Below are positions 16,929 to 26,178 of a stretch of DNA of 64,000 nt, piece after piece. The stretch lies in contig JBMFIR010000003.1 of assembly GCA_049976205.1 (NCBI GenBank), positions 1-64,000 of the forward strand, given 5' to 3'. Each line of letters starts with the position of its first letter. Position 1 is the stretch's first letter. This DNA is from WYEN01 sp049976205 (lineage in GTDB: Archaea > Thermoproteota > Thermoprotei_A > Sulfolobales > AG1). A model generated the notes under the pieces. The model was given only the letters and a program-made list of their open reading frames with translations. It was not told the origin of the DNA and did no database searches. The translations under genes and the position numbers were made by a program.

Positions 16929-17657
16929 TTGAGGAATCTTCTTCGTACAGAGAATCTATATGCTGGTGTTGAGGATAGAGTAATTGTTGAGGAAATCAAT
17001 ATCAGAGTTGGCTATGGGGAGACAATAGCTGTTTTAGGCCCCAATGGATCTGGTAAATCAACACTTTTGAAGACATTAGCGGGTTATCCAAAAACAAGGG
17101 TTTTTAAAGGATCAATATATTTTGAGGAGAAGGATATCACTAGTAAAGATCCTTTCGAGAGAAATAGACTAGGAATAGCACTAATGCATCAAAACCCGCC
17201 GAGACTAAGAGGCGTGAGGATCAGAACACTATTAGATAAGATAATTTCTCGAAACATCAAATCCGTTTCTGAAAGAGATAAAGAGATTAATAGAGTGGCA
17301 GAGTTTTTAGAGATAAAACATTTACTAGATAGAGAATTCGGACATGGTCTTAGCGGAGGAGAGATGAAGAGAATTGAGCTCGCAACAGTAATTCTTCAGA
17401 AACCAAAGTTAGCTTTAATTGATGAACCTGATTCTGGTGTTGATATTGATAGTCTCTTCATTATCGCATCAGCCATAAATACCTTACTTAACGAGAATAG
17501 CGGCTTAATACTAGTTACTCACACAGGCGGCGTTTCTAGATACATAAGTATTTCGAGAGCCTACGTAATGATTAATGGGAGAGTGGTTGCAGAGGGATCT
17601 GGTAAAGAGATCTTTAATAAACTCTTTAGCGAAGGCTTCAAAGCGTTTATGAGGTGA
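16929..17657 (+). CDS. sufC: SufC, Fe-S cluster assembly ATPase
   Basis: 242 aa ABC-type ATPase with Walker A GPNGSGKST, signature LSGGEMKR and Walker B LALIDEPDSGVD. The 'SGVD' after Walker B and the overall length identify it as SufC rather than a transporter ATPase. With the SufB-type protein encoded 6 bases downstream it forms the scaffold that builds [Fe-S] clusters. The start is TTG. No sufS, sufU or sufE is present here, which is the usual minimal archaeal arrangement. Confidence 0.93.
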   Translation: MRNLLRTENLYAGVEDRVIVEEINIRVGYGETIAVLGPNGSGKSTLLKTLAGYPKTRVFKGSIYFEEKDITSKDPFERNRLGIALMHQNPPRLRGVRIRTLLDKIISRNIKSVSERDKEINRVAEFLEIKHLLDREFGHGLSGGEMKRIELATVILQKPKLALIDEPDSGVDIDSLFIIASAINTLLNENSGLILVTHTGGVSRYISISRAYVMINGRVVAEGSGKEIFNKLFSEGFKAFMR

Positions 17658-17663
17658 TTTCTC

Positions 17664-18869
17664 ATGAGTAAGAAAGAGATTATTGAGGATATAATAGCGA
17701 GAGCTAAACAAGCTATTAATAAGCCAGCCATATATGGTGCGGATCTAGATATCGAGACAATTCTGAAAGAGAAACCTGTGGAGACTAAAATAGATACTGA
17801 GAAGATCTCTGAACTAGGTCTCGACTTGAGCGAGAAGAGTAGTTCAGCCCTTTATCTCCAAGTTGATTCTTTAGTCAAAAGCTATAAGAAGATATCCCCA
17901 GAAGTTGAGATAATGAGTATTGAAGAAGCAGTGGATACTAAATGGGATGAGGTGAAGGATTACTTCTGGAGACTTATTGATCCCGCGACAGACAAATATG
18001 TTGCATACACGGCTCTGAGAGGTGTGGGAGGCTTCTATGTAAGGGTTAAGAGAAATAGTAAGGTTCAAATGCCTATACAAGCCTGTATGATGAGTAGAGG
18101 AGGTGCTCAACTTCTTCACAATATAATAATTCTCGAGGAGAACTCTGAAGCCACGATCCTGTCAGGTTGTTTAGCCGCAATCGAGAAACTTAATTTACAC
18201 GTTGGTGTGTCAGAGATCTATATGGAGCCTGGCTCAAAACTAACTTCGGTAATGATTCATTCGTGGACAAATGTTTCTCATGTCAGGCCTCGCACAAAGA
18301 TCCTTATGAAAGATAACACAACATTAATAGACTACTACATCAATATGAGTGATACAAAGACTCTACAGAGTTACCCGGTGATCATCTCCGAAGGATCTAA
18401 TAATAGTATTATGAGTACATCAATTATTCTCGGTTCAGGAGACTCTTACTATGATATAGGTGCAGGAATAGTTCTGCACGGAGATAATTCAAGTGCTCAA
18501 TTAATTAGTAGAACAGTTGCTAGAGATGATTCAAAAGTAATCAATAGATTATCGATCGAGTCCAGAGGGAGAGGAAATAAAGCATATATTGAATGTAGTG
18601 GTTTACTGCTCTCAAAGAATTCATCTATAACCACAATACCTGAGCTAAATGCAAAGAATCCCGAATCAGATCTTTATCACGAGGCATCTATTGGGAGAAT
18701 AAGAGATGACGAGATAGATTATTTAATTAGTAAAGGAATAAGTTATAGAGAGGCTATAGCATTACTAATCAGAGGATTCATTGAGACAGATATCAAAATA
18801 CCTAACAAAATACTTGAGAACTACATAAAGAACATTCTCGATTTATTTGCGAGTAAGAGCTCAACATAA
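17664..18869 (+). CDS. sufB: SufB/SufD-family Fe-S cluster scaffold protein
   Basis: 401 aa, rich in beta-helix repeats, as in SufB/SufD. The C-terminal LYHEASIGRIRDDEIDYL and the following YREAIALLIRGF helix are family hallmarks. The LSGCLAAIEK segment near residue 170 provides a conserved cysteine. With only one such gene, the protein probably forms a SufB2C2 complex. It starts at ATG with a 6-base gap to sufC. The first 60 residues are charged and helical, as in bacterial SufB. Confidence 0.92.
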   Translation: MSKKEIIEDIIARAKQAINKPAIYGADLDIETILKEKPVETKIDTEKISELGLDLSEKSSSALYLQVDSLVKSYKKISPEVEIMSIEEAVDTKWDEVKDYFWRLIDPATDKYVAYTALRGVGGFYVRVKRNSKVQMPIQACMMSRGGAQLLHNIIILEENSEATILSGCLAAIEKLNLHVGVSEIYMEPGSKLTSVMIHSWTNVSHVRPRTKILMKDNTTLIDYYINMSDTKTLQSYPVIISEGSNNSIMSTSIILGSGDSYYDIGAGIVLHGDNSSAQLISRTVARDDSKVINRLSIESRGRGNKAYIECSGLLLSKNSSITTIPELNAKNPESDLYHEASIGRIRDDEIDYLISKGISYREAIALLIRGFIETDIKIPNKILENYIKNILDLFASKSST

Positions 18870-18909
18870 TCCTCTCTGTATTTATCAGAAGAACTCTATT
18901 AATCCTGAC

Positions 18910-20148
18910 TCACATCTTTTCTTTCTCTCTTGAGAGTATATATAGAATCAATAAGGAGACTAGTAAAGCGATTATCGAGTATTTTATAGCTTCATCATAT
19001 CTATGTGCAACAGATATCAGTAGTGGTGGGCTAATCATATTAGCGATATCAAACATTACAGTATATATACTTGACCCAACTCCTCTAACCTCTCTATTCA
19101 ATGAGGTTAATGCTAGAGATTGGAGCGATGGTATAGTAAAACCCATGCCAGCTCCGGAGAGTGGTGCCGCTAAATATATTAATACTAGATCCGCGGGGTC
19201 TAGAGATATTAGTAGTATTGCTATAGAAGACAATGTAAGACCTAGAGAAGCATATTTGATCAAAATATCTCCTCTTATAATCTCTCTATACAAGAATCTA
19301 ACTCCAAAATTTGAGACCGATGATATCATGAAGAAAAATGCTGTGTATCGCGGATCTAAACCATATATCTTGTGGTGAGCAGGCATAAAAATAGTTAATG
19401 CCGCATAAGATGATGAAAAAAGATAATTTATGATTAGTAAATATATGAATCTCCTCTTAAAAACTTCCTTCAATTCACCACTACTTTCCCTCCTAGACAT
19501 AGGTTTATTTGAATTAACTCTGTTACTATTAGTTTCCCTATATATCTTATACGATGCATACACAGGGATCAAGCTTATGAGTAAGCTACCTAGAAAAAGT
19601 GTTCTCCAAGAACCAATAGACACTAAAAAACCACCGATTAACGGACCCACCGTCGCTGCCAAACTTATTAAAAGACTTCTATTAGCTATCCTCTTAGCAA
19701 CAATATCTTCAGGACCTGTCGAGGCTATGTAAAGAGATGTTGGTATAAAAAGAGCAATACTCACTCCCTGCAAAGCTCTCCCTAAATAGAGCATATAGAG
19801 ATCTTTTGAGAAAAGATATGTGAATATTGATAAAGCCATTACTAAACTACCCAAAAAAATTATTATGTAGCTATGACCCCGATCATTCAATAAACCTGAT
19901 ACAGGTCTAAGACCAACAGCCGTCACAGCATACATCGTACCTATCAACGAGACTAAGAATTCTGTAGCACCTAAATCAATAGCAACCTGTGAAAGATAAG
20001 GAGCTAAGCACTGCATAGATAAGAAGAAGAATAGTGTAGCTATATTAGTGTAGAGATCTATGACACTACTAAATTCATACTTATCTTTATCTTCTCTACC
20101 CAGATTCAAAGATCCCTTGTTTCTCTTACTAAAAATCAATTTAGCCAA
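18910..20148 (-). CDS. Major facilitator superfamily transporter
   Basis: 412 aa, about 12 predicted membrane segments with a charged central loop near residues 205-230 (NSNRVNSNKPMSRRESSGELKE region). The first loop carries RPVSGLLNDRG, a motif-A variant. A sugar, metabolite or drug is possible; none can be assigned. The start is TTG, followed by a basic, positively charged N-terminus before the first membrane segment. It is convergent with sufB, 40 bases apart. Confidence 0.85.
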   Translation of the reverse strand: MAKLIFSKRNKGSLNLGREDKDKYEFSSVIDLYTNIATLFFFLSMQCLAPYLSQVAIDLGATEFLVSLIGTMYAVTAVGLRPVSGLLNDRGHSYIIIFLGSLVMALSIFTYLFSKDLYMLYLGRALQGVSIALFIPTSLYIASTGPEDIVAKRIANRSLLISLAATVGPLIGGFLVSIGSWRTLFLGSLLISLIPVYASYKIYRETNSNRVNSNKPMSRRESSGELKEVFKRRFIYLLIINYLFSSSYAALTIFMPAHHKIYGLDPRYTAFFFMISSVSNFGVRFLYREIIRGDILIKYASLGLTLSSIAILLISLDPADLVLIYLAAPLSGAGMGFTIPSLQSLALTSLNREVRGVGSSIYTVMFDIANMISPPLLISVAHRYDEAIKYSIIALLVSLLILYILSREKEKM

Positions 20149-20184
20149 TAAATATAAAAAAGGATTTCTTAAAAGATTTTAGCA

Positions 20185-20469
20185 CTATAATAAGGCTCCG
20201 ACAATAGCTATTATAAGAAGAACCCAACCTATTAATAATAAGATACCAATGATCTTTTTAATGGCTGAGACAAACACAAGTAGCAGATAAATAGCTGTTA
20301 AACTAATAAGAATTGTTAATGCAGAAGAGAATTTATCAGCTAGATCAGGCCTATCCTTAAACACCGTTGACACAAATAGATTTCTTAGAAACTCTACTAA
20401 CCAATTATATATTGCTAGGATCCCTTGAATAATCATGCTCACAACATCATTTGCCACCTTACTCACCAA
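20185..20469 (-). CDS. Small membrane protein of unknown function
   Basis: 94 aa. An amphipathic N-terminal half (residues 10-35) is followed by a charged stretch, KDRPDLADKF, and two strongly hydrophobic segments at about 50-66 and 70-94. No family is recognised. The start codon is ambiguous: TTG at 20469, GTG at 20466 or GTG at 20457 are all in frame, and a GGTGAG element overlaps the first two. It lies downstream of tmk on the same strand and may be co-transcribed with it. Confidence 0.55.
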   Translation of the reverse strand: MVSKVANDVVSMIIQGILAIYNWLVEFLRNLFVSTVFKDRPDLADKFSSALTILISLTAIYLLLVFVSAIKKIIGILLLIGWVLLIIAIVGALL

Positions 20470-20524
20470 AGAAAAATTTGTATGATAGTTAAATAAAGCT
20501 ATATAGTGTACGATTAAATAGTAA

Positions 20525-21112
20525 TTAAATTAGTATTTTATTAACTAGATTAATAACGTCACTAATCACTTTCTCCAGATCCCTCTCCGCATCAACTCTA
20601 ACTAATTCTCCTTTCTCAATAAGTTTTAGATAGATCTCCCTAACTCTAAATAAGAAATCTCCCTGCTCATACTCAGACCACACACTTCTTCTCCCACTAA
20701 TTCTCTTCAGAGCTGTTTCTAGAGAGACATCTAGATAGATAGCAAGATCTGGTTTCCTGAAGTATTTATTGAGATTAATTATCCAATTCACATCAAGACC
20801 CATCGCGCCTTGGTAGGCTACTGTGCTGTAGTAGTATCTATCAGACACAACTATGTATCCTTGAGATAGATAAGGCTCAATCTCGTATCTTACGTGATAC
20901 GCTCTATCAAGCGTCATTATTAGTGCATCTATTAGAGGATCTCTCTCTATAATATCTTTAATTTTCTTGAAGAATTCAATAAATGGACTTTCTGAGGGCT
21001 CATAAGTGTAGTGCGTCTTATATCCTCTATCTCTTAAATATCCTACGAGCGCTTCTGCAATAGTTGTTTTCCCAGATCCATCGATTCCTTCTATAACAAT
21101 AAACTTAGACAT
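20525..21112 (-). CDS. tmk: Thymidylate kinase
   Basis: 195 aa. The P-loop GIDGSGKT is at 9-16, and the TYEPSES and DRYYYSTVAYQG motifs match the dTMP-binding and lid regions of thymidylate kinases. It phosphorylates dTMP to dTDP for DNA synthesis. The ATG start overlaps the end of the upstream DUF126 gene by 8 bases, so the two are translated together. The length is normal for archaea. Confidence 0.93.
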   Translation of the reverse strand: MSKFIVIEGIDGSGKTTIAEALVGYLRDRGYKTHYTYEPSESPFIEFFKKIKDIIERDPLIDALIMTLDRAYHVRYEIEPYLSQGYIVVSDRYYYSTVAYQGAMGLDVNWIINLNKYFRKPDLAIYLDVSLETALKRISGRRSVWSEYEQGDFLFRVREIYLKLIEKGELVRVDAERDLEKVISDVINLVNKILI

Positions 21113-21539
21113 GGATCTTCACAACGGCGCTTTTTTCGTCAGCACTGATCTCAGCCAACGCATCATTCGGTATTTTATTAATTAGTTTACTTAACTCCTT
21201 AACTTCAACAGTCACAATATTGCATAACACGGCACTTATAATAACTAACTGATCTGCTTTCTCAATAATCATTCCTGAGGGACCTAAACCATTTTTACAT
21301 AATCCATATACTACGTATGGACCTACCGTAGATCCTTTCGATCCCTTAAATACAAGAATCTTACCAGAGATCTTAATGCCTCTGTAGCCTTCTTTCAATA
21401 ATTCTCCTGTTCGACGATCAACTTCCCCCAGAAAAGAGATGTAGTCATTTACAACAAGTATTCTCCCAGAGACTTTTCCCTCAACAACTGTCCTGCCAGT
21501 AAACTCCAGCTCTATACTATCCACCAAAATCATTATCAT
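21105..21539 (-). CDS. Phosphomevalonate dehydratase small subunit (DUF126, aconitase X swivel domain)
   Basis: 144 aa matching the swivel domain of aconitase X (DUF126). The SFLGEVDRRTGEL, GKILVFKGSKGSTVG and GPSGMIIEKAD segments follow the family consensus, with the GSKGSTVG loop at 66-73. In archaea this protein is the small subunit of phosphomevalonate dehydratase, which converts 5-phosphomevalonate to trans-anhydromevalonate 5-phosphate in the modified mevalonate route to isoprenoid lipids. The [4Fe-4S] catalytic large subunit is normally a partner but is not in this window. Two ATG codons (21539 and 21533) could start it. It is translationally coupled to tmk. Confidence 0.8.
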   Translation of the reverse strand: MIMILVDSIELEFTGRTVVEGKVSGRILVVNDYISFLGEVDRRTGELLKEGYRGIKISGKILVFKGSKGSTVGPYVVYGLCKNGLGPSGMIIEKADQLVIISAVLCNIVTVEVKELSKLINKIPNDALAEISADEKSAVVKIHV

Positions 21540-21591
21540 TAATACATTTATTAGCTATAGTTCTCGTAGGATATTAGGAGAGGAATTTAAA

Positions 21592-22683
21592 TTGGATCTT
21601 GTCGATATCTCACTAATAGTCTTATTAATAATGATTCTTGTTTTACCCACACTCTCTAGAAGAATTGAACGTAATTTAGAGATATTCTTTTTAATAATGG
21701 CTTCAGTAGCAGCTTCAGCGACCTCAATATGGTCTCGAGAGATTATTGAAGAGGCTTTTCTAGCTCCTATTACTATAAAGGGTCTTCCCATAGGTATTTT
21801 CCAAGTGGTTGTTGTAGCAAGTATTTTATTTGGTGTATATAGTGATAAAATAGATCTCTTTATGGAGAAATTAAGTACAAAGATCCCTATATCAATAATC
21901 GTTGCTCTCTTAGTATTTCTCTTAGGGATTGGATCAAGTCTAATCTCTGTTGTAGTTAGTTCAGTAATAATGTCTGAGATAGCTTTTCACCTAAGACTGA
22001 GGAGAGAGATCCTCAGGCATATTCTGATTGTGTCTGCTTACTCAATTGGTGTAGGAGCCGCATTGACACCTGTGGGAGAACCTCTCGCGACGATAGCAAT
22101 ATATAAGTTATCTGGTCCACCATACCATGCTGACTTTTTCTTCTTATTTAGACTACTAGGAATCTACATAATACCTCTCATAACAGCTTACTCAATATAT
22201 GCAGGATTATACGTGTCTATTAAGAAGAGAGGAGGTGTTATAGAAACTATGATGATCAATGAGATCTCTGAGAAAAAGAACTTAAGAGAAACACTTAAGA
22301 TCTCTTTGGAGAGAGGTTTGCGAATATATGCTTTCATATTTGCTTTAACAATACTAGGCGCATCATATAATATACTAGTTGATAGATACATTAAGTATTT
22401 TAGTCCAGAGCTGATGTATTTATTTGGTTCAATATCAGCCGTTGTTGACAATGCTACATTAACCGCTGCTATTATCTCTAGTGAGTTGAGTATCTTACAG
22501 ATCAAGAGTTTCTTAATCTCGCTACTAATAGCAGGAGGATTCTTGATACCTGGTAATGTGCCTAATATTGTTATGACTAATATTCATAAGATAAGATATA
22601 TTGAGTGGGCCAAAGAAGCTATTCCACTAGGACTACCCTCTTTCATAGCAATGTATATCATCTTCTTCATATTCGGTTTATAA
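21592..22683 (+). CDS. Putative ion transporter, DUF1646/NhaD-like
   Basis: 363 aa, about 10 membrane segments. It has the look of the DUF1646 family in the ion transporter superfamily: an N-terminal NLEIFFLIMA stretch and the conserved GAALTPVGEPLATIAI loop, which resembles the re-entrant loop of NhaD/ArsB-type carriers. A cation/proton antiporter or organic anion carrier is likely. The start is TTG, with the strong ribosome site AGGAGAGG 8 bases upstream. It is divergent from the DUF126 gene and 29 bases before thioredoxin reductase. Confidence 0.75.
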   Translation: MDLVDISLIVLLIMILVLPTLSRRIERNLEIFFLIMASVAASATSIWSREIIEEAFLAPITIKGLPIGIFQVVVVASILFGVYSDKIDLFMEKLSTKIPISIIVALLVFLLGIGSSLISVVVSSVIMSEIAFHLRLRREILRHILIVSAYSIGVGAALTPVGEPLATIAIYKLSGPPYHADFFFLFRLLGIYIIPLITAYSIYAGLYVSIKKRGGVIETMMINEISEKKNLRETLKISLERGLRIYAFIFALTILGASYNILVDRYIKYFSPELMYLFGSISAVVDNATLTAAIISSELSILQIKSFLISLLIAGGFLIPGNVPNIVMTNIHKIRYIEWAKEAIPLGLPSFIAMYIIFFIFGL

Positions 22684-22712
22684 ATATACTCTTTGCTTAA
22701 AAATTGTGAAGA

Positions 22713-23750
22713 ATGATATATTTATTAGGTGTCTATACGAGTTTCAGATTAAAGCTACCTGGTAGAGCAACAACACGTGAATATGATGTCATAGTTGTTG
22801 GTTTAGGACCAGCTGGTTTAACAGCTGCGATGTATTCTGCCAGATACAGTCTTAAGACACTAGCTATTGGAGAGACCTTAGGCGGTCAATTATCAATGGC
22901 CGGCTTAGTTGATGACTACCCAGGCTTCATAGAGATACAAGCATCAGATCTCGTGGCTAAGTTTAAGGCTCACGCCGAGAAACATGGTGTGGAGATCGTT
23001 GTTGATCGAGTAGACAATATAAGAAAACTAGAGGATCAACAAATGTTTGAAGTGATTACAAGAAGAGGGCACAGCTATTTATCAAGAGCAGTTGTACTCG
23101 CTATGGGTCTCAAAAGAAGGAAATTAGGTGCCGTTGGAGAGAATGAGTTCGCGGGGAGAGGTGTTAGCTACTGCACTGTCTGTGACGTGCCCTTCTTCAA
23201 GAATAAGAGAATTATTATTGTTGGGGGAGGAAATAGCGGGGTCACAGGCGCGCTACACGCCGCAGCATATGTCTCAAAAATGTATTTGGTTACTAGAGGA
23301 GATAGATTCAGGGCATTCCCAGTATACGTTGAGAGACTCATGTCCCTTAAGAATGAGAGACCAGATTTCATCGATATAATATTCAACAGCACTGTAACAG
23401 AGATCGGTGGGAGAGAAACAGTCGAGTACGCGGTGATCACTAATCTCAAGACAGGTGAGAAGAGAAAAATAGAAGTAGATGGAGTATTCGTTGAGATCGG
23501 TAATGAGCCCCCGACAGATTTCTTCAAGAAAATTGGTTTAGAGGTTGATGAGAGAGGATTAATAGCTGTTAAACCAGGTGGGTACACAAATATAGAGGGT
23601 ATATTTGCTGCGGGAGACTGCGCTGGTGGTAGCAATAAATATTATTTCCAACAAATAATTACCTCAGCCGCTGAGGGAGCGGCGGCGGCTGATGCTGTTT
23701 TTAAGTGGATTACTCAGAAAGGCTTCAAAATAATAGGTCACCAAAGATGA
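22713..23750 (+). CDS. trxB: Thioredoxin reductase (TrxB-like flavoprotein)
   Basis: 345 aa. The FAD-binding GLGPAG motif is at 30-35, the redox-active C154-T-V-C157 lies in GVSYCTVCDVPFF, and the second dinucleotide motif GGGNSG follows near 171. The C-terminal FAAGDCAGG motif completes the fold. It passes electrons from NAD(P)H to a thioredoxin or glutaredoxin-like protein. An extra 20-residue N-terminus precedes the first strand, so a later start is conceivable, but ATG at 22713 is the only ATG there. No thioredoxin gene is close. Confidence 0.92.
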   Translation: MIYLLGVYTSFRLKLPGRATTREYDVIVVGLGPAGLTAAMYSARYSLKTLAIGETLGGQLSMAGLVDDYPGFIEIQASDLVAKFKAHAEKHGVEIVVDRVDNIRKLEDQQMFEVITRRGHSYLSRAVVLAMGLKRRKLGAVGENEFAGRGVSYCTVCDVPFFKNKRIIIVGGGNSGVTGALHAAAYVSKMYLVTRGDRFRAFPVYVERLMSLKNERPDFIDIIFNSTVTEIGGRETVEYAVITNLKTGEKRKIEVDGVFVEIGNEPPTDFFKKIGLEVDERGLIAVKPGGYTNIEGIFAAGDCAGGSNKYYFQQIITSAAEGAAAADAVFKWITQKGFKIIGHQR

Positions 23751-23893
23751 TCACTAAGATCTTCTTTTAATATAGAAGTGTATATAAAATGATCTTTGTA
23801 TAACACATTTATGTAGTAAATCAAATAAACACATGCGAACATCCCGAGAAAATATATTTAAAAACTCTGTTAGAGATTATAGCTTCTGGGACT

Positions 23894-24568
23894 TTGTTGC
23901 CTAAGGTACCGGTTAAATTAGTTTCTTGGGAAGAGATCGTTTCCTGGTCCAGGGGGCTGGCTAGGAAGATACTTGAGAGTGGATGGGTCCCCGACGTACT
24001 TATAGCTGTTGCCAGAGGAGGCTATGTGCCCGCTAGATTACTATGTGATTTCTTAGGTATAGAGAATCTCCTCTCTATACAGAGTCAGCACTGGACTGAG
24101 GCTGCTAAAGTCGCTGAGAAAGCACTTATAAAGTTCCCCTACTCTGTTGATTTATCTGGTCTCAAGGCATTGTTAGTAGATGATATCGTTGATACAGGAG
24201 ACACGTTGCTACTAGCTAAACAATATATTCAGGAGAATTGGAGACCTAAAGAGCTCAGGATCGCTGCGTTGCAGTGGATTAGTCCTGTAGCTAAATTTAA
24301 ACCAGACTACTACTATATCGAGGTTAGAGAATGGATCTGGTTCCAATATCCGTGGACCCGTGTAGAAGATATATCTCAATTTATTAAGAGAATATTCTCG
24401 GAAGAGAATATTAGAGAACCTGTTTCTCTAGAGACGATCAAGAAAAAATTTATTGATACTTACGGTATAGAACCTGACGAATTTTACTTCCACGAGGCAA
24501 TGGATCTATTAATTAGAAAAAAGATTTTTGCTAAAACTAGTGATAACAAATATGTTTTTATGAGCTGA
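23894..24568 (+). CDS. Purine-type phosphoribosyltransferase with C-terminal helical extension
   Basis: 224 aa. The PRPP-binding loop VDDIVDTGDT lies near residues 96-105, and the GGYVPARLLCDFLG region fits the type I fold of archaeal xanthine/hypoxanthine phosphoribosyltransferases. After about residue 150 an extra domain of some 70 residues looks like a winged helix (FIDTYGIEPDEF, then DLLIRKKIFAK, then a beta hairpin), which might be regulatory. The start is TTG; the next codon is also TTG. A TATA-like TATATTTAAAA lies about 30 bases upstream. The base recognised is not certain. Confidence 0.82.
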   Translation: MLPKVPVKLVSWEEIVSWSRGLARKILESGWVPDVLIAVARGGYVPARLLCDFLGIENLLSIQSQHWTEAAKVAEKALIKFPYSVDLSGLKALLVDDIVDTGDTLLLAKQYIQENWRPKELRIAALQWISPVAKFKPDYYYIEVREWIWFQYPWTRVEDISQFIKRIFSEENIREPVSLETIKKKFIDTYGIEPDEFYFHEAMDLLIRKKIFAKTSDNKYVFMS

Positions 24569-24620
24569 GACAAGTCACTAATATACTTCGGTTAACATTA
24601 TTATTATATGGATAAAGTAA

Positions 24621-25358
24621 ATGCCTGAGATAAAACTAGTAGTATCAGAAGATCTCTATAAGGATCTTCTTGATAAAGCGAAGAATGAAGGCTATAAAAA
24701 CATTGATGACTACATACTCCATGTATTATCTGAGTATATTAAGTTATCGACTAGAGAGAGTGCTCAAAAAGAAATTTCGAGACTCGAGAGAAACCTAATG
24801 GATATACTGAATAAATATACTTCTAAAATAGATGATTTAAGTAGAAAAGTAGCGTCTCTTCACGAGAAAATAGAGGATCTTGAGGATAAATACAATGATC
24901 TAAGTAGCAAGTATAATGAAGTTATGAGCTTGGTTAAGGAGAGAATAGAGAGAGCCTCGGTGAGAAAACCTGAGAAAATAGAACATGTAGAAGCACCTAA
25001 GCAAGAGATTAGAGAGAAAGAGACACCACCAAGAAAAACAGCTATTGAAGTTCTTAAGGAGCAGAAGATTATTTATGAGTCAGGCATTGTTACGAGGATT
25101 AGAGATAGAGATAGTTTCTTTAGGAGATTAGAGAGTGATGGTGCAAAAATTCTTAAATTATCTGATGAGAGAGTAGCTGTAGATCCAGACTTTTGGAAAG
25201 AATTTGTTAAGAAACTAGAAAATATTAGAGAAGATAGTGAAGAGGCTGTTAAGAGAAATTTATCTAGGGAGGAGTATAAATTATTCGAGAAATTAAAAAA
25301 GGAAGGTATGGTTGCGTATAGTTTCATTGATAAGAAGTGGATACTTATAGAAGGGTAG
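24621..25358 (+). CDS. Coiled-coil protein of unknown function
   Basis: 245 aa. Residues 1-42 have a short strand and two helices, reminiscent of ribbon-helix-helix or archaeal DNA-binding proteins (KLVVSEDLYKDLL). A coiled coil with heptads spans about 45-112, a charged linker follows to 145, and the C-terminal 95 residues look like a small alpha/beta or winged-helix domain ending in KKWILIEG. I cannot assign a family. It starts at ATG and is followed after 7 bases by a nucleotidyltransferase-like gene, so the two are probably one operon. Confidence 0.65.
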   Translation: MPEIKLVVSEDLYKDLLDKAKNEGYKNIDDYILHVLSEYIKLSTRESAQKEISRLERNLMDILNKYTSKIDDLSRKVASLHEKIEDLEDKYNDLSSKYNEVMSLVKERIERASVRKPEKIEHVEAPKQEIREKETPPRKTAIEVLKEQKIIYESGIVTRIRDRDSFFRRLESDGAKILKLSDERVAVDPDFWKEFVKKLENIREDSEEAVKRNLSREEYKLFEKLKKEGMVAYSFIDKKWILIEG

Positions 25359-25365
25359 TAGCGTA

Positions 25366-26088
25366 ATGAGAGAAAAAATCTCTCAAGTTGGAGAGATAAG
25401 AGAAGTATTATACGATAAAGATCATATCCAGCTCCTCAATGAATTAAGAAAACAAGCACTAGATATCTTAAAGAGACTCTATGACTATGGATTAAGCGGC
25501 TTCGTACATGGTTCTATTGCCAGAGGAGATGTTCATAGAGGTAGCGACATAGATATTGTAATTCTAGATAACTACTCTCTACACCTGATAATCAATGCGG
25601 TTGAGGCATTAGGTGGGTATAGTCATGCTCACATAGTTATGGCCACGCCTAGTCATACTCCAAAGATCTATTTCTATCTAGATCCTCTCGAGAAAAAAGT
25701 TATTTCAGCTCCTCTTGGTAAGTTGAGTACCGTGGAACTAGAATTCTATAGATTTGGTGGAATACTTGATCTAAAGGATTTAATAAATAATCAGAGAGTT
25801 GCTGGAGTAGATAAGAGATTAATGCTTATACAACCAACTCCACGAGGGCACATAGAGAGATCCGTTATAGGCTACGAAGCCGAGGTCGCTAAGATCCTTA
25901 ATATATCAATAGAGACAGTGCTTGATAGAGTGAGGACATTAATGAAAAGAGATTTATATGGTAGAACAGGAGTTTATCTTAAGATAGAGATCCCGTATGG
26001 CGTATCAGTAGAGGAGACTATAGAGAGACTATGTAGAGAAGAGCCTATTTTCAGAAAAAGGATGCTACGAGAAAAAATATGTGATTAA
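25366..26088 (+). CDS. Nucleotidyltransferase-domain protein (Pol beta superfamily)
   Basis: 240 aa. The HGSIARGDVHRGSDIDIV stretch at 48-65 is the Pol-beta nucleotidyltransferase signature: G49-S50 followed by catalytic D61 and D63. The C-terminal half (about 120-240), with PRGHIERSVIGYEAEVA and a helical end, is not a domain I recognise. Such proteins add nucleotides to RNA, proteins or small molecules. Lone versions are also toxin modules of MNT/HEPN pairs, but no HEPN gene is next to it. It shares an operon with the coiled-coil protein. Confidence 0.75.
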   Translation: MREKISQVGEIREVLYDKDHIQLLNELRKQALDILKRLYDYGLSGFVHGSIARGDVHRGSDIDIVILDNYSLHLIINAVEALGGYSHAHIVMATPSHTPKIYFYLDPLEKKVISAPLGKLSTVELEFYRFGGILDLKDLINNQRVAGVDKRLMLIQPTPRGHIERSVIGYEAEVAKILNISIETVLDRVRTLMKRDLYGRTGVYLKIEIPYGVSVEETIERLCREEPIFRKRMLREKICD

Positions 26089-26150
26089 AAGATCAATGAC
26101 TCTAACAATGATTCATTTTATAAACTCAGTATCTTTGATATAAATTTTAC

Positions 26151-26160
26151 ATATAAACTT
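26151..26160 (+). promoter_or_regulatory. TATA box of the radical SAM gene cluster
   Basis: ATATAAACTT, with its centre near 26154, lies 25 bases before the TTG at 26179. That is the distance expected from TATA to transcription start, so the mRNA probably begins at the start codon (leaderless). It supports the TTG over the out-of-frame ATG at 26171. Confidence 0.5.
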
Positions 26161-26178
26161 AATACATAATATGTTTCA

